From: an uncultured Roseovarius sp. | Lineage (GTDB): Bacteria; Pseudomonadota; Alphaproteobacteria; Rhodobacterales; Rhodobacteraceae | Assembly (NCBI RefSeq): GCF_947259555.1 | Contig: NZ_CAMYMD010000067.1 | Coordinates: forward strand, 23,219 to 87,218 | DNA length: 64,000 nucleotides | Direction: 5' to 3' | In this document: positions 31,067 through 40,919 of the stretch, piece by piece | How positions within the stretch are numbered: position 1 is the first letter of the stretch | Layout of the letters: every line of letters starts with the position of its first letter | The notes under the pieces: generated by a model | Databases searched by the model: none | Told to the model about the DNA's origin: nothing | Seen by the model: the letters and a program-made list of their open reading frames with translations, nothing else | Program-made: the position numbers and the translations under genes

Positions 31067-32422
31067 TCACGCCGCCACGCCGCGCGCCGACCAGCCCCAG
31101 AAGCGCAACAGCATGAACACCCCCGCCAGTGCCAGCCCGGCCGCGAGGCCAAGCCAGATGCCCGCCCCGCCATAGCCGAGGGTAAAGCCCAGCACGTAGC
31201 TCACCGGCACGCCGACGGCCCAGTAACTCAGCGCCGCGATCACCATCGGCACGCGGGTATCCTGCACCCCGCGCAAGAGGCCAAGCGCCATGACCTGCGC
31301 CGCATCGACCAGCTGAAACAGCGCCGCCGCCGCCAACAGCCCGCGCCCGATCTCGATCACCGCCGCGCGGTCCGGGTCGTCGGGGTCCAGAAACAGGCTG
31401 ATCATCGCGTCGGGCAGAGCCAGAAACAGCGTCATCGTCACCAGCGCCACCGCCCCCGACAGCCCCAGCACCACCCGTGCCCCGTCGCGCAAGCCCTGCC
31501 CGTCGCCGCGTCCGTAAGCCTGCCCGGCGCGCACCGTGGCGGCATTCGACAGGCCGACATGCACCATGAACACCACCGATGTCACCTGCAGCGCGATGCC
31601 ATGCGCGGCCAGTGGCAGCGTGCCCAGCCAGCCCATCATCACAGAGGCGGCGGCGAAAAGCCCGACCTCCGCGAGATTGGTGATACCGATGGGCCAGCCA
31701 AGGCGGAAGACGCTTGTCAGCGCCTCCCAGTCAGGCCGCCATAGGCGGGTGAAAAGCGCGTGTTCGGGGGCCACGAGGCGCACATAGAGCATGAGCGCCA
31801 GAAGGGAGCCGATATGCACCGTGAGCGAGGCGATGGTCGCCCCGCGCACGCCGAGTTCGGGAAAGCCCAGATTGCCGAAGATCAACAGGTAGTTGACCAC
31901 GATGTTCATCGCCACCGCCGCCAGAGTGATCCACAGCACCACCGCCGTGCGCTCGAGCGCCGCGAGATAGGATTTCAGGACCATCACCATCAGCGCTGGC
32001 AGGATGCCCCAACCGGCGATGATCAGGTAATCGGCGGCCAGCGCCGATGTGGACGGGGCCTGCCCCAGCAGGCCGAACACCGTCTCGGAGCCCAGCATCA
32101 GCGGCAGGGTGACAAGGCCGAACAGCACCGACACCCAAAGCCCCATGCGGGTGATGCGCCGCACCTGCGCGCCTTCGCCGCTCGCCTCAGCGGAGGCGAC
32201 CATCGGCATCACCGCCCAGGCAAAGCCCGAGCCCATGATGAAGAGTACGAAAAACATCGTGCCGCCCAGCACCTCGGCGGCCAGCGCCTCGACCGAATAC
32301 CAGCCGAGCATGAGCGCATCGGTCAGGGTGATGGCGAATTGCGCCACGTGGCTGCCGACGAGCGGCAGGCCAAGCCCCATCACGGCGCGGGCGTGCTGGC
32401 GGTATGAAAGACGCGGTTGCAT
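31067..32422 (-). CDS. MATE family efflux transporter
   Basis: 12-TM MatE pattern: LGLPLVGSHVAQFAITLTDALMLGWYSVEALAA; start trimmed. Confidence 0.93.
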   Translation of the reverse strand: MQPRLSYRQHARAVMGLGLPLVGSHVAQFAITLTDALMLGWYSVEALAAEVLGGTMFFVLFIMGSGFAWAVMPMVASAEASGEGAQVRRITRMGLWVSVLFGLVTLPLMLGSETVFGLLGQAPSTSALAADYLIIAGWGILPALMVMVLKSYLAALERTAVVLWITLAAVAMNIVVNYLLIFGNLGFPELGVRGATIASLTVHIGSLLALMLYVRLVAPEHALFTRLWRPDWEALTSVFRLGWPIGITNLAEVGLFAAASVMMGWLGTLPLAAHGIALQVTSVVFMVHVGLSNAATVRAGQAYGRGDGQGLRDGARVVLGLSGAVALVTMTLFLALPDAMISLFLDPDDPDRAAVIEIGRGLLAAAALFQLVDAAQVMALGLLRGVQDTRVPMVIAALSYWAVGVPVSYVLGFTLGYGGAGIWLGLAAGLALAGVFMLLRFWGWSARGVAA

Positions 32423-32464
32423 GGAATTGGCGTTAGCCGGGGCGGTCCTCGCGCGCAAGCCCCG

Positions 32465-33361
32465 TCAGAGCACCGCCAGCATGAGTTGCAGCGACAGCGC
32501 CGCAATCACCACACCCGCCGCAAGCTCCAGCAGTGGCAGCGCGCGGGCAAGGCCGCCCGCCTGACCGGTGGTGAGCCGCGCCAACGCCCCCTCGCGCAGC
32601 GTGACCGAGGCCAGCGCCACCGCAAGCGTCACGCTGGCGGTGCCCAATCCCATGGCGAAGGTGCCGAGGATGCCCGCCATCTCCAGCCCCATGCGCCATG
32701 TCAGGATCAGCAGGAACAGCGCCCCGGTGCAGGGCCGGATTGCCACGGCGGCAATCAGCGCCAGCGCATCGCGCCAGCCGGTGACCGATGCCGCCTCGTG
32801 CGCCGTGGGTCCATGTTTGTGCCCGCAACTGGAACAGGTGCCGTCGTGGGTGTGATTGACCGACCGTGCAGTGCGCAGTCTCCGCAACCCGCGCAGCGCG
32901 AGCCATGCGCCCACAGCCGCGATGGCGGCATAGCTGGCGGGGGCCATGATATCCTCGGCCAGCCCGGTCATGCGCTGCCGCGTCAGATCAAAGAGGAAGA
33001 CGCTGGCATAAACCAAAACCACCGCCGATGCCGCCTGCGCCAGGCTCGAGGCGAGCGCCAGCCTCGACAGGCGCAGCGCGCTCACGCGCGCGGCCATGCC
33101 ATAGCCGCCGATCAACAGCTTGCCATGCCCCGGGCCGGCGGCGTGGAAAAAGCCATAGGCGAAGCACAGCGCCATGAGGCCGGTCAGAGCCCCCGGATCG
33201 CCCGCCCGCAGGCTGCGCAACAGCCGCGCCATTGCCTGCTGCGTCTCGGCCTGCCCGGCATTGGCCCAGGCTGACACCGCACCGGCCCCGCCGAACCCCC
33301 AAAGCCAGACTACCAGAGCCAGCAGACAAAGGGCCGCAAAGCTCAGGACGGGGCGGCGCAT
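32465..33361 (-). CDS. Nickel/cobalt efflux-type transporter (NicO/RcnA-like)
   Basis: [14 protein letters not shown], His-rich [16 protein letters not shown]. Confidence 0.85.
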   Translation of the reverse strand: MRRPVLSFAALCLLALVVWLWGFGGAGAVSAWANAGQAETQQAMARLLRSLRAGDPGALTGLMALCFAYGFFHAAGPGHGKLLIGGYGMAARVSALRLSRLALASSLAQAASAVVLVYASVFLFDLTRQRMTGLAEDIMAPASYAAIAAVGAWLALRGLRRLRTARSVNHTHDGTCSSCGHKHGPTAHEAASVTGWRDALALIAAVAIRPCTGALFLLILTWRMGLEMAGILGTFAMGLGTASVTLAVALASVTLREGALARLTTGQAGGLARALPLLELAAGVVIAALSLQLMLAVL

Positions 33362-33987
33362 GACAGAACCATCGCCTGCGAAAAGAGATTGCCGACCTCG
33401 ACGCCCTCATATTGCTCTTCGGCGCTGAGCTGGCCCAGCAGCTCGCGGAAGGCGCGTTGCGAGGCGTCCAGATCCGGCTCGCGGATCGTGTAGCTGCACC
33501 CCTTCGGCAGGCCGATCGGGCCGGTCAGCGTGTGCTCCACATAATAGGTCGGATCATAGGCCGCGACCTTGAGCCCATCGCCCGGTACCGGGTCAAACGT
33601 GCGCTCATGCGTGGCGACAATGCGGCCCTCCTCCAGCGCGATTCCAGTCGGCACCGGATGATCGAGCGCAACCTTGTCATCGCCGTGATGCATATAGAGA
33701 TCGCCCTCGAACCCCTCGGGCCATTCCACCAGATCAAACCCCTTGAGCTGCGCCAGTTCGTCATCCGTCAGCACCCCGTCGCCATCGGCGTCGAGCCCCA
33801 TGTCGCTGAGAATGAGCAATGAGAAGAAATCGTCATAGGTCCACGTCACCTCGACGCGGGAGAGATTACCCTGATCGTCGCCGGTAAACTCCAGCGCCAC
33901 ATCGACAAAGACATGCGGATGCGCGGCAAGATTGCCGACGGGCAGGCAGAGGCAAAAGGCAAGCGCGGTGCTACGGGTCCGGATCAT
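33343..33987 (-). CDS. DUF1007 family exported protein
   Basis: [19 protein letters not shown]; adjacent to NicO transporter; start trimmed. Confidence 0.88.
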   Translation of the reverse strand: MIRTRSTALAFCLCLPVGNLAAHPHVFVDVALEFTGDDQGNLSRVEVTWTYDDFFSLLILSDMGLDADGDGVLTDDELAQLKGFDLVEWPEGFEGDLYMHHGDDKVALDHPVPTGIALEEGRIVATHERTFDPVPGDGLKVAAYDPTYYVEHTLTGPIGLPKGCSYTIREPDLDASQRAFRELLGQLSAEEQYEGVEVGNLFSQAMVLSCAAPS

Positions 33988-34060
33988 GGGCGCATGATTA
34001 CGCAGGTCACGGCATACGGGCAAGCGCGCAAGCCACACCCGCGCCCGCAATGCGCGAAAA

Positions 34061-34978
34061 TCAGCGCGGCCTGCGATCGTCGGGATGCAGCGACTTGCCC
34101 AGGATATGATCGCTCTTGTGCAGCACGTGCTGCGCGGTCGAAACGATCAGCGGATCAGGCGCGCGGGCGATCTTGACGTCCTTGTCTGGATAATCCAGCG
34201 AACTCAGAAAATGCTGCATGCAGTTGAGACGCGCGCGCTTCTTGTCGTCGGATTTCACCACCGTCCAAGGGGCATCGGCGGTGTCGGTGTAGAAAAACAT
34301 CGCCTCCTTGGCCTCGGTGTAGTCCTCCCATTTGTCAAGGCTGGCGCGGTCAATCGGGCTCAGCTTCCAATGCTTCAGCGGATCGGTCTCGCGGCTGGCA
34401 AATCGGGCACGCTGCTCGCCTTGGCTGACCGAGAACCAGTACTTGTAGAGGCGGATACCCGACCGGACCAGCATGCGCTCCCACTCGGGTGTCTGGCGCA
34501 TGAATTCGAGATATTCCCACGGCTCGCAAAAGCCCATCACGCGCTCGACCCCGGCGCGATTGTACCATGAGCGATCATAGAGCACGATCTCCCCTGAGGT
34601 CGGCAGGTGCTCGACATAGCGCTGGAAATACCACTGGCCCTTTTCCTGCTCGGTGGGCTTGTTCAGCGCCACGACCCGAGCGGTCCTCGGGTTTAGATGC
34701 TCAGTGAAGCGCTTGATCGTGCCACCCTTGCCAGCGGCGTCACGCCCTTCAAAAAGCAGCACAAATTTCTCGCCGCTCTCCTGCGCCCAGAGCTGCACCT
34801 TGAGCAATTCAGCTTGAAGTTTGGCCTTTTGCGCCTCGTAGCTGCGACGACTGATCTTGGTTTCATAGGGATATTCACCCGTCTCGAAGGCGCGGCGCAG
34901 CGTCGCTTTTTCAAGGTTCCTTGTTGTGTTCTGCGCTGTGGGGGGCGTCGCTTGTGCGGCGTCGGGTGTCTCTGTCAA
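34061..34978 (-). CDS. ppk2: Polyphosphate kinase 2
   Basis: LLFEGRDAAGKGGTIKRFTEHLNPR, YDRSWYNRAGVERVMGF. Confidence 0.95.
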   Translation of the reverse strand: MTETPDAAQATPPTAQNTTRNLEKATLRRAFETGEYPYETKISRRSYEAQKAKLQAELLKVQLWAQESGEKFVLLFEGRDAAGKGGTIKRFTEHLNPRTARVVALNKPTEQEKGQWYFQRYVEHLPTSGEIVLYDRSWYNRAGVERVMGFCEPWEYLEFMRQTPEWERMLVRSGIRLYKYWFSVSQGEQRARFASRETDPLKHWKLSPIDRASLDKWEDYTEAKEAMFFYTDTADAPWTVVKSDDKKRARLNCMQHFLSSLDYPDKDVKIARAPDPLIVSTAQHVLHKSDHILGKSLHPDDRRPR

Positions 34979-35285
34979 TTGGCTGTTCCTTGGTGTTCTG
35001 GATTGATGACGCCAAGGTTACACTTTTTCGAAGCAGGCCGCCTTGATGCGTGTCAATAGACTGTCGGACGGCTTGACCGGCCATGTGTCACCCCGCTATG
35101 GCCGACACAGTCAAACAGGCGCTGTTATTATCCTGATCGTCGAGGCCAAGCTGCTCCATTGCGCAGAGCGTGCCAAGGCAGACGTCGCAAGAATGCGGCT
35201 TCAGATTCAACAAGCTGGGGAAGTGTAGAATGTCATTTATGAAGCATAGTTTTCTGATTTTGACAGGTTTATCTCAGGTGAGAGC

Positions 35286-36452
35286 ATGACTCCGGGCGCG
35301 CGCGTTGCAGCGGCGATTACGGTGCTGGAAACGACCCGCACCGGGATAGCCGCAGAGAAGGCCCTGACCAATTGGGCAAGGAGCGCCCGATACGCGGGAT
35401 CTGGCGACCGAGCGGCTGTGCGCGATCATGTTTTCTCGGTTTTGCGCCGTTGGCGGAGCTGTGCCGCACTCGGAGGCGGCGACACGGGGCGAGCCTTGCT
35501 TCTTGGCCTTCTGCGCGATCAAGAGCTTGATCCAACCGAGTTTTATACGGGCACAGGCCATGCACCGCCGGTGTTGAGCGACGCGGAACAGCAGGCGGGG
35601 GAAGCACCGGACGCCGCGTCGGCGCGGGATCTGCCGGATTGGCTTTGGCCCCGTTTCAAACAAGCACTTGGCCCGGGGGCCGAAGCCGCAGCGCAAGTGC
35701 TACGCAACCGTGCGCCCATTGTTCTGAGGGTCAATTTACGGCACTGTACCCGGGCGCAGGCGATCTCGGGCCTTGTCGATGACGGGATCATGACGCAGCC
35801 AATGGAAACGGCAAAGAGTGCCCTGCAAGTTACTGCAGGTGAGAGAAAAATTTCTAGTTCAAAACTTTTCAAATCAGGTGGTGTTGAGCTTCAGGATGCA
35901 AGCAGTCAAGCTGCGGTAGAGGCCATGGACTTGCGGGATGGCGCGCGGGTCCTTGACTATTGCGCTGGCGGTGGCGGAAAGACTCTGGCCATGGCGGCTC
36001 TTGCCGATTGCGCGTGGTTTGCACATGACATTTCTGTTCCCCGTCTCGCCGATCTTCCGCCGCGCGCGCGCCGGGCCGGGATTGACGTGGAGATCTTGGA
36101 TGGATCTGCGTTACCACGTATGGCTCCGTTCAATATGGTCTTGTGCGATGCGCCGTGTTCCGGAAGCGGAACATGGCGACGTAATCCAGAGGCCAAATGG
36201 GCGTTAACACCCGAGCGACTGCGAGAGCTTACCGAGTTGCAGCGCCAAATCCTGTCCGAAGCTGCCAGCCTCGTCGCGCCGGGAGGGCGGTTGATTTATA
36301 CAACATGCTCCATTTTAACTGAGGAAAATCAAGAATCTGTTGATCGGTTCTTATGTGATTTTCCAGCGTGGTCCAAGCTGCAATCCCGCAATTGGCCTAT
36401 CTCGGATCAGAGCGATGGTTTCTTTTTCGCAGAGCTTTCGCGATATAGTTGA
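35286..36452 (+). CDS. RsmB/NOP-type 16S rRNA cytosine-C5 methyltransferase
   Basis: DYCAGGGGKTLAMAAL, LCDAPCSGSGTWRRNPEAKW, YTTCSILTEENQESV. Confidence 0.93.
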   Translation: MTPGARVAAAITVLETTRTGIAAEKALTNWARSARYAGSGDRAAVRDHVFSVLRRWRSCAALGGGDTGRALLLGLLRDQELDPTEFYTGTGHAPPVLSDAEQQAGEAPDAASARDLPDWLWPRFKQALGPGAEAAAQVLRNRAPIVLRVNLRHCTRAQAISGLVDDGIMTQPMETAKSALQVTAGERKISSSKLFKSGGVELQDASSQAAVEAMDLRDGARVLDYCAGGGGKTLAMAALADCAWFAHDISVPRLADLPPRARRAGIDVEILDGSALPRMAPFNMVLCDAPCSGSGTWRRNPEAKWALTPERLRELTELQRQILSEAASLVAPGGRLIYTTCSILTEENQESVDRFLCDFPAWSKLQSRNWPISDQSDGFFFAELSRYS

Positions 36453-36488
36453 TTTATCGTCAACCTTGACGGGAGTTGCCGGCGCGCA

Positions 36489-36503
36489 TTAAGCCTAGAT
36501 TAA
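36489..36503 (+). promoter_or_regulatory. Candidate CtrA binding site
   Basis: TTAA-GCCTAGA-TTAA (TTAA-N7-TTAA), 53 bp upstream of cckA ORF start. Confidence 0.5.
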
Positions 36504-36556
36504 GAAGTGTGTGGTCAAAAAGAGGGTGAAGGTATCGTGAGGCGAGGGCGCGCGAC

Positions 36557-38854
36557 GTGGCATTCACCACCCATCCAGGCGGTCCCATAGGCAAGGCGGC
36601 AACGCGTCTGGGCCCGAGAGCAGGCATGCTCTCGGTCGCAGCATTCGCTTTCTGGGCGGCTTCCCTTCTGGTGCCCCAAGATCATGCGCGATGGTTGTTG
36701 TGGTTGATCGCCGCCACGATCGGAAGTGTTGCCGTCTTGGTCATGGCCATAGGTCGGCGCGTCGCGCGGCAGACTTCAGATTTTGAGGCAGAGGCTGCGC
36801 ACCTGCTGGAGGCTGATCCGGTCCCGACGTTAGTCACCGGTATCGATGGACAGCTTGTCTACCGCAATATTGCGGCGACGCGTGATCTCGGGGCGGATCG
36901 GGAGACGACGCTGGCGGGTGCGCTGAGACAGGTGCTGGCCAATCCTGGTGCCGTTCTCTACCGGATGGAGACCCGCGCGCTTGCCAAAGGTTCGGCGGTT
37001 GAGGATCTGCTGACCCGTGCAGGTGCGCTGCGGCTCAGTGTCCATCGCTGCGGAGACAAGTGGTTGTTGTGGAGGATCGAGAAGGCCTCCGATCAGTTGC
37101 CGCGCGATACCGAGTCGCACCCGTTGCCGATGCTCACGGTCGGGCGCAACGATGCTGTGCTTTTCATGAATCCGGCCGCGCGGGACCTGGTTGGCGAGCG
37201 CGTGCGCTCGCTTGATAAGCTGTGTCAAGAAATGCCCCTGCGTTCGGGAGAGGTGAACGCCATTACCACGGCGGATGGTCCATTATCTTGTTTGGTGGCC
37301 GAGCGCGAGTGCATGGCGGGACGGCGGGAGATCTATCTGCTTCCTGGAGTTGTCGGACTGGGATGCCAGCCGGATGGCTGGGCCTTTTTCGATGACTTGC
37401 CGGTGCCGCTCTTGAAACTCGCCAGGGACGGCATGATCGAATTGTCGAACCGTCCGGCGCGAGACCTGCTCGGTATTGAAACTCGTGCGGGGCTTGGACT
37501 GAGTGACGCGCTTGAAGGGCTCGGTCGATCGATCGCCGATTGGATCGATGACGCTGCAGCAGCACGTGGTACCGTTCATTCCGAGTTTTTGCGTGTGAAA
37601 CGCGAGGATCGCGAGGTTTTTGTTCAGGTGACCCTCAATCGAGCGGTTGACCAGGGAGAGGTCGTTCTTATTGCCGTGCTGAACGACGCGACAAAGCTGA
37701 AATCGCTCGAGGCCCAATTCGTGCAGAGCCAGAAGATGCAAGCAATCGGCCAGCTGGCTGGCGGTGTCGCGCACGATTTCAACAATCTTCTCACCGCTAT
37801 TTCCGGTCATTGCGATCTATTGCTCCTGCGGCACGATCAGGGAGACGACGATTTTGGCGACCTTATGCAGATCAATCAAAACACCAATCGCGCCGCCGCA
37901 TTGGTCAGCCAATTGCTTGCCTATTCGCGCAAGCAGACACTGCGTCCTCAAGTCATCGACTTGCGTGACACATTGTCGGATCTGACGCATCTCCTCAACC
38001 GGCTGGTAGGCGAGAAAGTGTCCTTGTCCCTGCGCCAGGATCCGACTCTGGCCCCCATCCGCGCCGACAAGCGGCAGCTTGAACAGGTATTGATGAACCT
38101 CGTCGTGAACGCCCGTGATGCCATGCCCGAGGGAGGCGATATTCGAATCGAGACCCAGAATTTGATATTGGACGCGCCTCTAAGCCGTGATCGCGCCCTT
38201 GTGGCTGCGGGACAATATGTGTGTGTCCAAGTCTGCGATGATGGCGTCGGAATCGCGCCGGACAAGTTGCAAAAGGTATTCGAGCCTTTTTTTACAACAA
38301 AACGTACCGGTGAGGGCACTGGGCTCGGACTTTCGACGGCCTACGGCATAGTAAAACAAACCGGTGGTTTTATCTTCGCCGATAGCACGCTGGGCGAGGG
38401 CACATGCTTCAAGCTGCTCTTTCCGGCATATCTTGGGGACTATGTGCCGCTTGACAAACCGCCTTCGCAGGCCACCTCGCGGGCGCCGGCAACTGGCGTG
38501 GTCTTGCTGGTAGAGGACGAGGCGCCAGTGCGTGCCTTTGCCAGCCGCGCATTGCAGTTGCGCGGGTTCACCGTGCTCGAGGCGGACTCTGCCGAAGATG
38601 CTCTGGATATGCTGACGGATGAAACTTTGGACGTAGATGTGTTCGTGACAGATGTCGTCATGCCGGGGATTGATGGACCGGGCTGGGTGCAGAAGGCCTT
38701 GGAGCAGCGGCCCGATGCACGGGTTGTTTTTATGTCCGGGTATGCCGAAGAAACATTTGGACCCGCACAGTCGCGCATTCCAAATTCCGTTTTCCTCGCA
38801 AAACCCTTTTCACTTAACGAGCTGACTGAAATCGTACAACGCCAGATTTTGTGA
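36557..38854 (+). CDS. cckA: Hybrid sensor histidine kinase, CckA-like
   Basis: QLAGGVAHDFNNLLTAISGHCDLLL, GEGTGLGLSTAYGIV, C-terminal receiver VVLLVEDE...FVTDVVMPGIDGPG. Confidence 0.92.
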   Translation: MAFTTHPGGPIGKAATRLGPRAGMLSVAAFAFWAASLLVPQDHARWLLWLIAATIGSVAVLVMAIGRRVARQTSDFEAEAAHLLEADPVPTLVTGIDGQLVYRNIAATRDLGADRETTLAGALRQVLANPGAVLYRMETRALAKGSAVEDLLTRAGALRLSVHRCGDKWLLWRIEKASDQLPRDTESHPLPMLTVGRNDAVLFMNPAARDLVGERVRSLDKLCQEMPLRSGEVNAITTADGPLSCLVAERECMAGRREIYLLPGVVGLGCQPDGWAFFDDLPVPLLKLARDGMIELSNRPARDLLGIETRAGLGLSDALEGLGRSIADWIDDAAAARGTVHSEFLRVKREDREVFVQVTLNRAVDQGEVVLIAVLNDATKLKSLEAQFVQSQKMQAIGQLAGGVAHDFNNLLTAISGHCDLLLLRHDQGDDDFGDLMQINQNTNRAAALVSQLLAYSRKQTLRPQVIDLRDTLSDLTHLLNRLVGEKVSLSLRQDPTLAPIRADKRQLEQVLMNLVVNARDAMPEGGDIRIETQNLILDAPLSRDRALVAAGQYVCVQVCDDGVGIAPDKLQKVFEPFFTTKRTGEGTGLGLSTAYGIVKQTGGFIFADSTLGEGTCFKLLFPAYLGDYVPLDKPPSQATSRAPATGVVLLVEDEAPVRAFASRALQLRGFTVLEADSAEDALDMLTDETLDVDVFVTDVVMPGIDGPGWVQKALEQRPDARVVFMSGYAEETFGPAQSRIPNSVFLAKPFSLNELTEIVQRQIL

Positions 38855-38864
38855 GTGGGGTACG

Positions 38865-39515
38865 TCAATCAGCACGGTCCTCCGGTCGCGGCTTCGGTGG
38901 CTGGGCCTGATAAGTGCCGTCTGCGCCAATCCCACCCCAAAGGCTGAAATCGTCGGCGTATTTGCGGCGTAGCCTCGCCGCAGATTCGGGCGAAAGATTT
39001 AGAGGCAGGACCGGTGACCGATTGACGCTTTCAGGCGCAACAGTCACTCCGAGCCGTGCTTCGAGGAACTGTCGGAGTCCGGCTTGATCCTCATAACGAA
39101 ACAGATGGGTGACGCGGACGCCATTGCGCTGTGGTTCTAGGAACTTAGCCTGCCTGCCGACATTGGCGTAACTGGGTTGATCGCCGGCACAATACGCCGC
39201 AACGAAAGCATCGAAGCTCAATTTCTGCGTGCTGTTCACATGTCCAGCCATTTCGGGGCGGCGGCGATACCTGTACCAACTGCCAAGCCAATCAACCGGT
39301 TCGCGCATGACCGCGGCGACATCAAAGGAACCCTCGAAAAATCGCTCGACCATAGGTCTGAAAAACCGATTGTATCGAAATAAAGGCGCATGCTTGAGCT
39401 CTGGCGGCGCTGAAACCGCAATTGCCGCAAAAGGTGCGAGAGCCGCCTCATATGCCGTGCTGCCAGTCTTGGGAACCGACAACAAAACTAGCCTTGCTTG
39501 GGAGAAAATCAGCAT
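38865..39515 (-). CDS. Sulfotransferase-like protein
   Basis: [18 protein letters not shown] (P-loop-like 5'-PSB motif). Confidence 0.6.
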   Translation of the reverse strand: MLIFSQARLVLLSVPKTGSTAYEAALAPFAAIAVSAPPELKHAPLFRYNRFFRPMVERFFEGSFDVAAVMREPVDWLGSWYRYRRRPEMAGHVNSTQKLSFDAFVAAYCAGDQPSYANVGRQAKFLEPQRNGVRVTHLFRYEDQAGLRQFLEARLGVTVAPESVNRSPVLPLNLSPESAARLRRKYADDFSLWGGIGADGTYQAQPPKPRPEDRAD

Positions 39516-39641
39516 GCGCCCCTTTCGAATGTCATCTTCGATCCGCTCGTTGGCTGAAACTACTTCTTAATCTTTGCGGGCGAAAGTGGAGATACCATAA
39601 TTTACTTGAAGTGTTCGTGCTTTGTCTTCATAACGAACTGG

Positions 39642-39656
39642 GAACAAAAAAGGAAC
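39642..39656 (+). promoter_or_regulatory. Alphaproteobacterial-type SOS (LexA) box of recA
   Basis: GAAC-AAAAAAG-GAAC = complement of GTTC-N7-GTTC, upstream of recA. Confidence 0.75.
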
Positions 39657-39706
39657 ACAGCCAATCATTGCCGCGCGCGGCAGGGTGTGAAATAAGGGAC
39701 CGACAA

Positions 39707-40789
39707 ATGGCAACGGCAGATCTTCTATCCATGGATAACAAGCGAAACGCGGACAAGCAGAAAGCGCTCGATAGCGCGTTGGCTCAGATCGAACGGCAGT
39801 TTGGCAAGGGCTCGATAATGCGCATGGGCGGCGACAACCCCGTCAGGGATATCGAATCTACATCGACGGGCTCCCTAGGCCTTGATATCGCCCTCGGTAT
39901 CGGAGGCATACCCAAGGGCCGTGTCGTCGAGATTTATGGCCCTGAAAGTTCGGGCAAGACGACGTTGACCTTGCATTGTGTGGCTGAAGAGCAAAAGAAG
40001 GGCGGCGTTTGCGCATTCGTTGATGCCGAGCATGCGCTGGATCCTGTTTATGCGCGCAAGCTGGGCGTCGATCTTGATGAATTGCTGATTTCTCAGCCCG
40101 ACACGGGAGAGCAGGCGCTTGAGATTGTCGACACCCTGGTGCGGTCTGGTGCGATCAGTCTGGTCGTCGTGGATTCGGTCGCTGCTCTTACCCCGAAGTC
40201 GGAACTTGAGGGTGAAATGGGTGATAGCAGCGTTGGTGTGCAGGCGCGCCTGATGAGCAAGGCCATGCGCAAGCTGACCGGGTCGATCAGTCGAACCAAT
40301 TGCACGGTGATCTTCATCAACCAGATTCGCATGAAGATCGGCGTGATGTTCGGTAGCCCCGAGACCACGACGGGCGGAAACGCCCTCAAGTTTTACAGTT
40401 CCGTCAGACTGGACATTCGGCGTATCGGCTCACTCAAGGATCGCGATGAGATCGTTGGTAACGCGACGCGCGTGAAAGTCGTCAAAAACAAGGTGGCACC
40501 TCCGTTCAAGGAAGTCGAATTCGACATCATGTACGGTGAAGGAATCTCGAAAATGGGTGAGTTGCTCGATCTTGGCGTCAAGGCCGGGGTTGTTGAAAAG
40601 TCGGGCAGTTGGTTCAGCTATGGCGATCAGCGGATCGGGCAGGGCCGGGAGAATGCGAAAACATACCTTCGCGAACATTCTGAGATGGCACTGGAGATCG
40701 AGGATAAGATCAGGGCCTCGCACGGGCTCGATTTTGATCTGCCCGAGGGCTCTGACGGCTCCGAGAAAGGTGGCGTTCTAGAGGCGTAG
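39707..40789 (+). CDS. recA: Recombinase A
   Basis: [35 protein letters not shown]; start trimmed. Confidence 0.99.
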   Translation: MATADLLSMDNKRNADKQKALDSALAQIERQFGKGSIMRMGGDNPVRDIESTSTGSLGLDIALGIGGIPKGRVVEIYGPESSGKTTLTLHCVAEEQKKGGVCAFVDAEHALDPVYARKLGVDLDELLISQPDTGEQALEIVDTLVRSGAISLVVVDSVAALTPKSELEGEMGDSSVGVQARLMSKAMRKLTGSISRTNCTVIFINQIRMKIGVMFGSPETTTGGNALKFYSSVRLDIRRIGSLKDRDEIVGNATRVKVVKNKVAPPFKEVEFDIMYGEGISKMGELLDLGVKAGVVEKSGSWFSYGDQRIGQGRENAKTYLREHSEMALEIEDKIRASHGLDFDLPEGSDGSEKGGVLEA

Positions 40790-40814
40790 AGGAATAATCC
40801 TATCACACGTGATC

Positions 40815-40841
40815 AGGCCCGGCGATTGTCCGGGCCTTTTT
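40815..40841 (+). terminator. Rho-independent terminator after recA
   Basis: GGCCCGG-CGATTGT-CCGGGCC-TTTTT. Confidence 0.85.
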
Positions 40842-40919
40842 CTTGCGGTGGACATGATCCGGTGGCCCCGTTACATCAACAGGATACAGGCCAAACACAC
40901 GCTCGGGAAAGAGACACGC

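Noticed and set aside
30841-31116. ORF MSRASTGRGAAIQR... as a gene
   Set aside because: Falls entirely in the dispersed repeat; the same peptide start appears in copy 2, with no independent coding evidence.
39642-39656. SOS box at recA as a novel finding
   Set aside because: Real and listed as a feature, but expected for an alphaproteobacterial recA.
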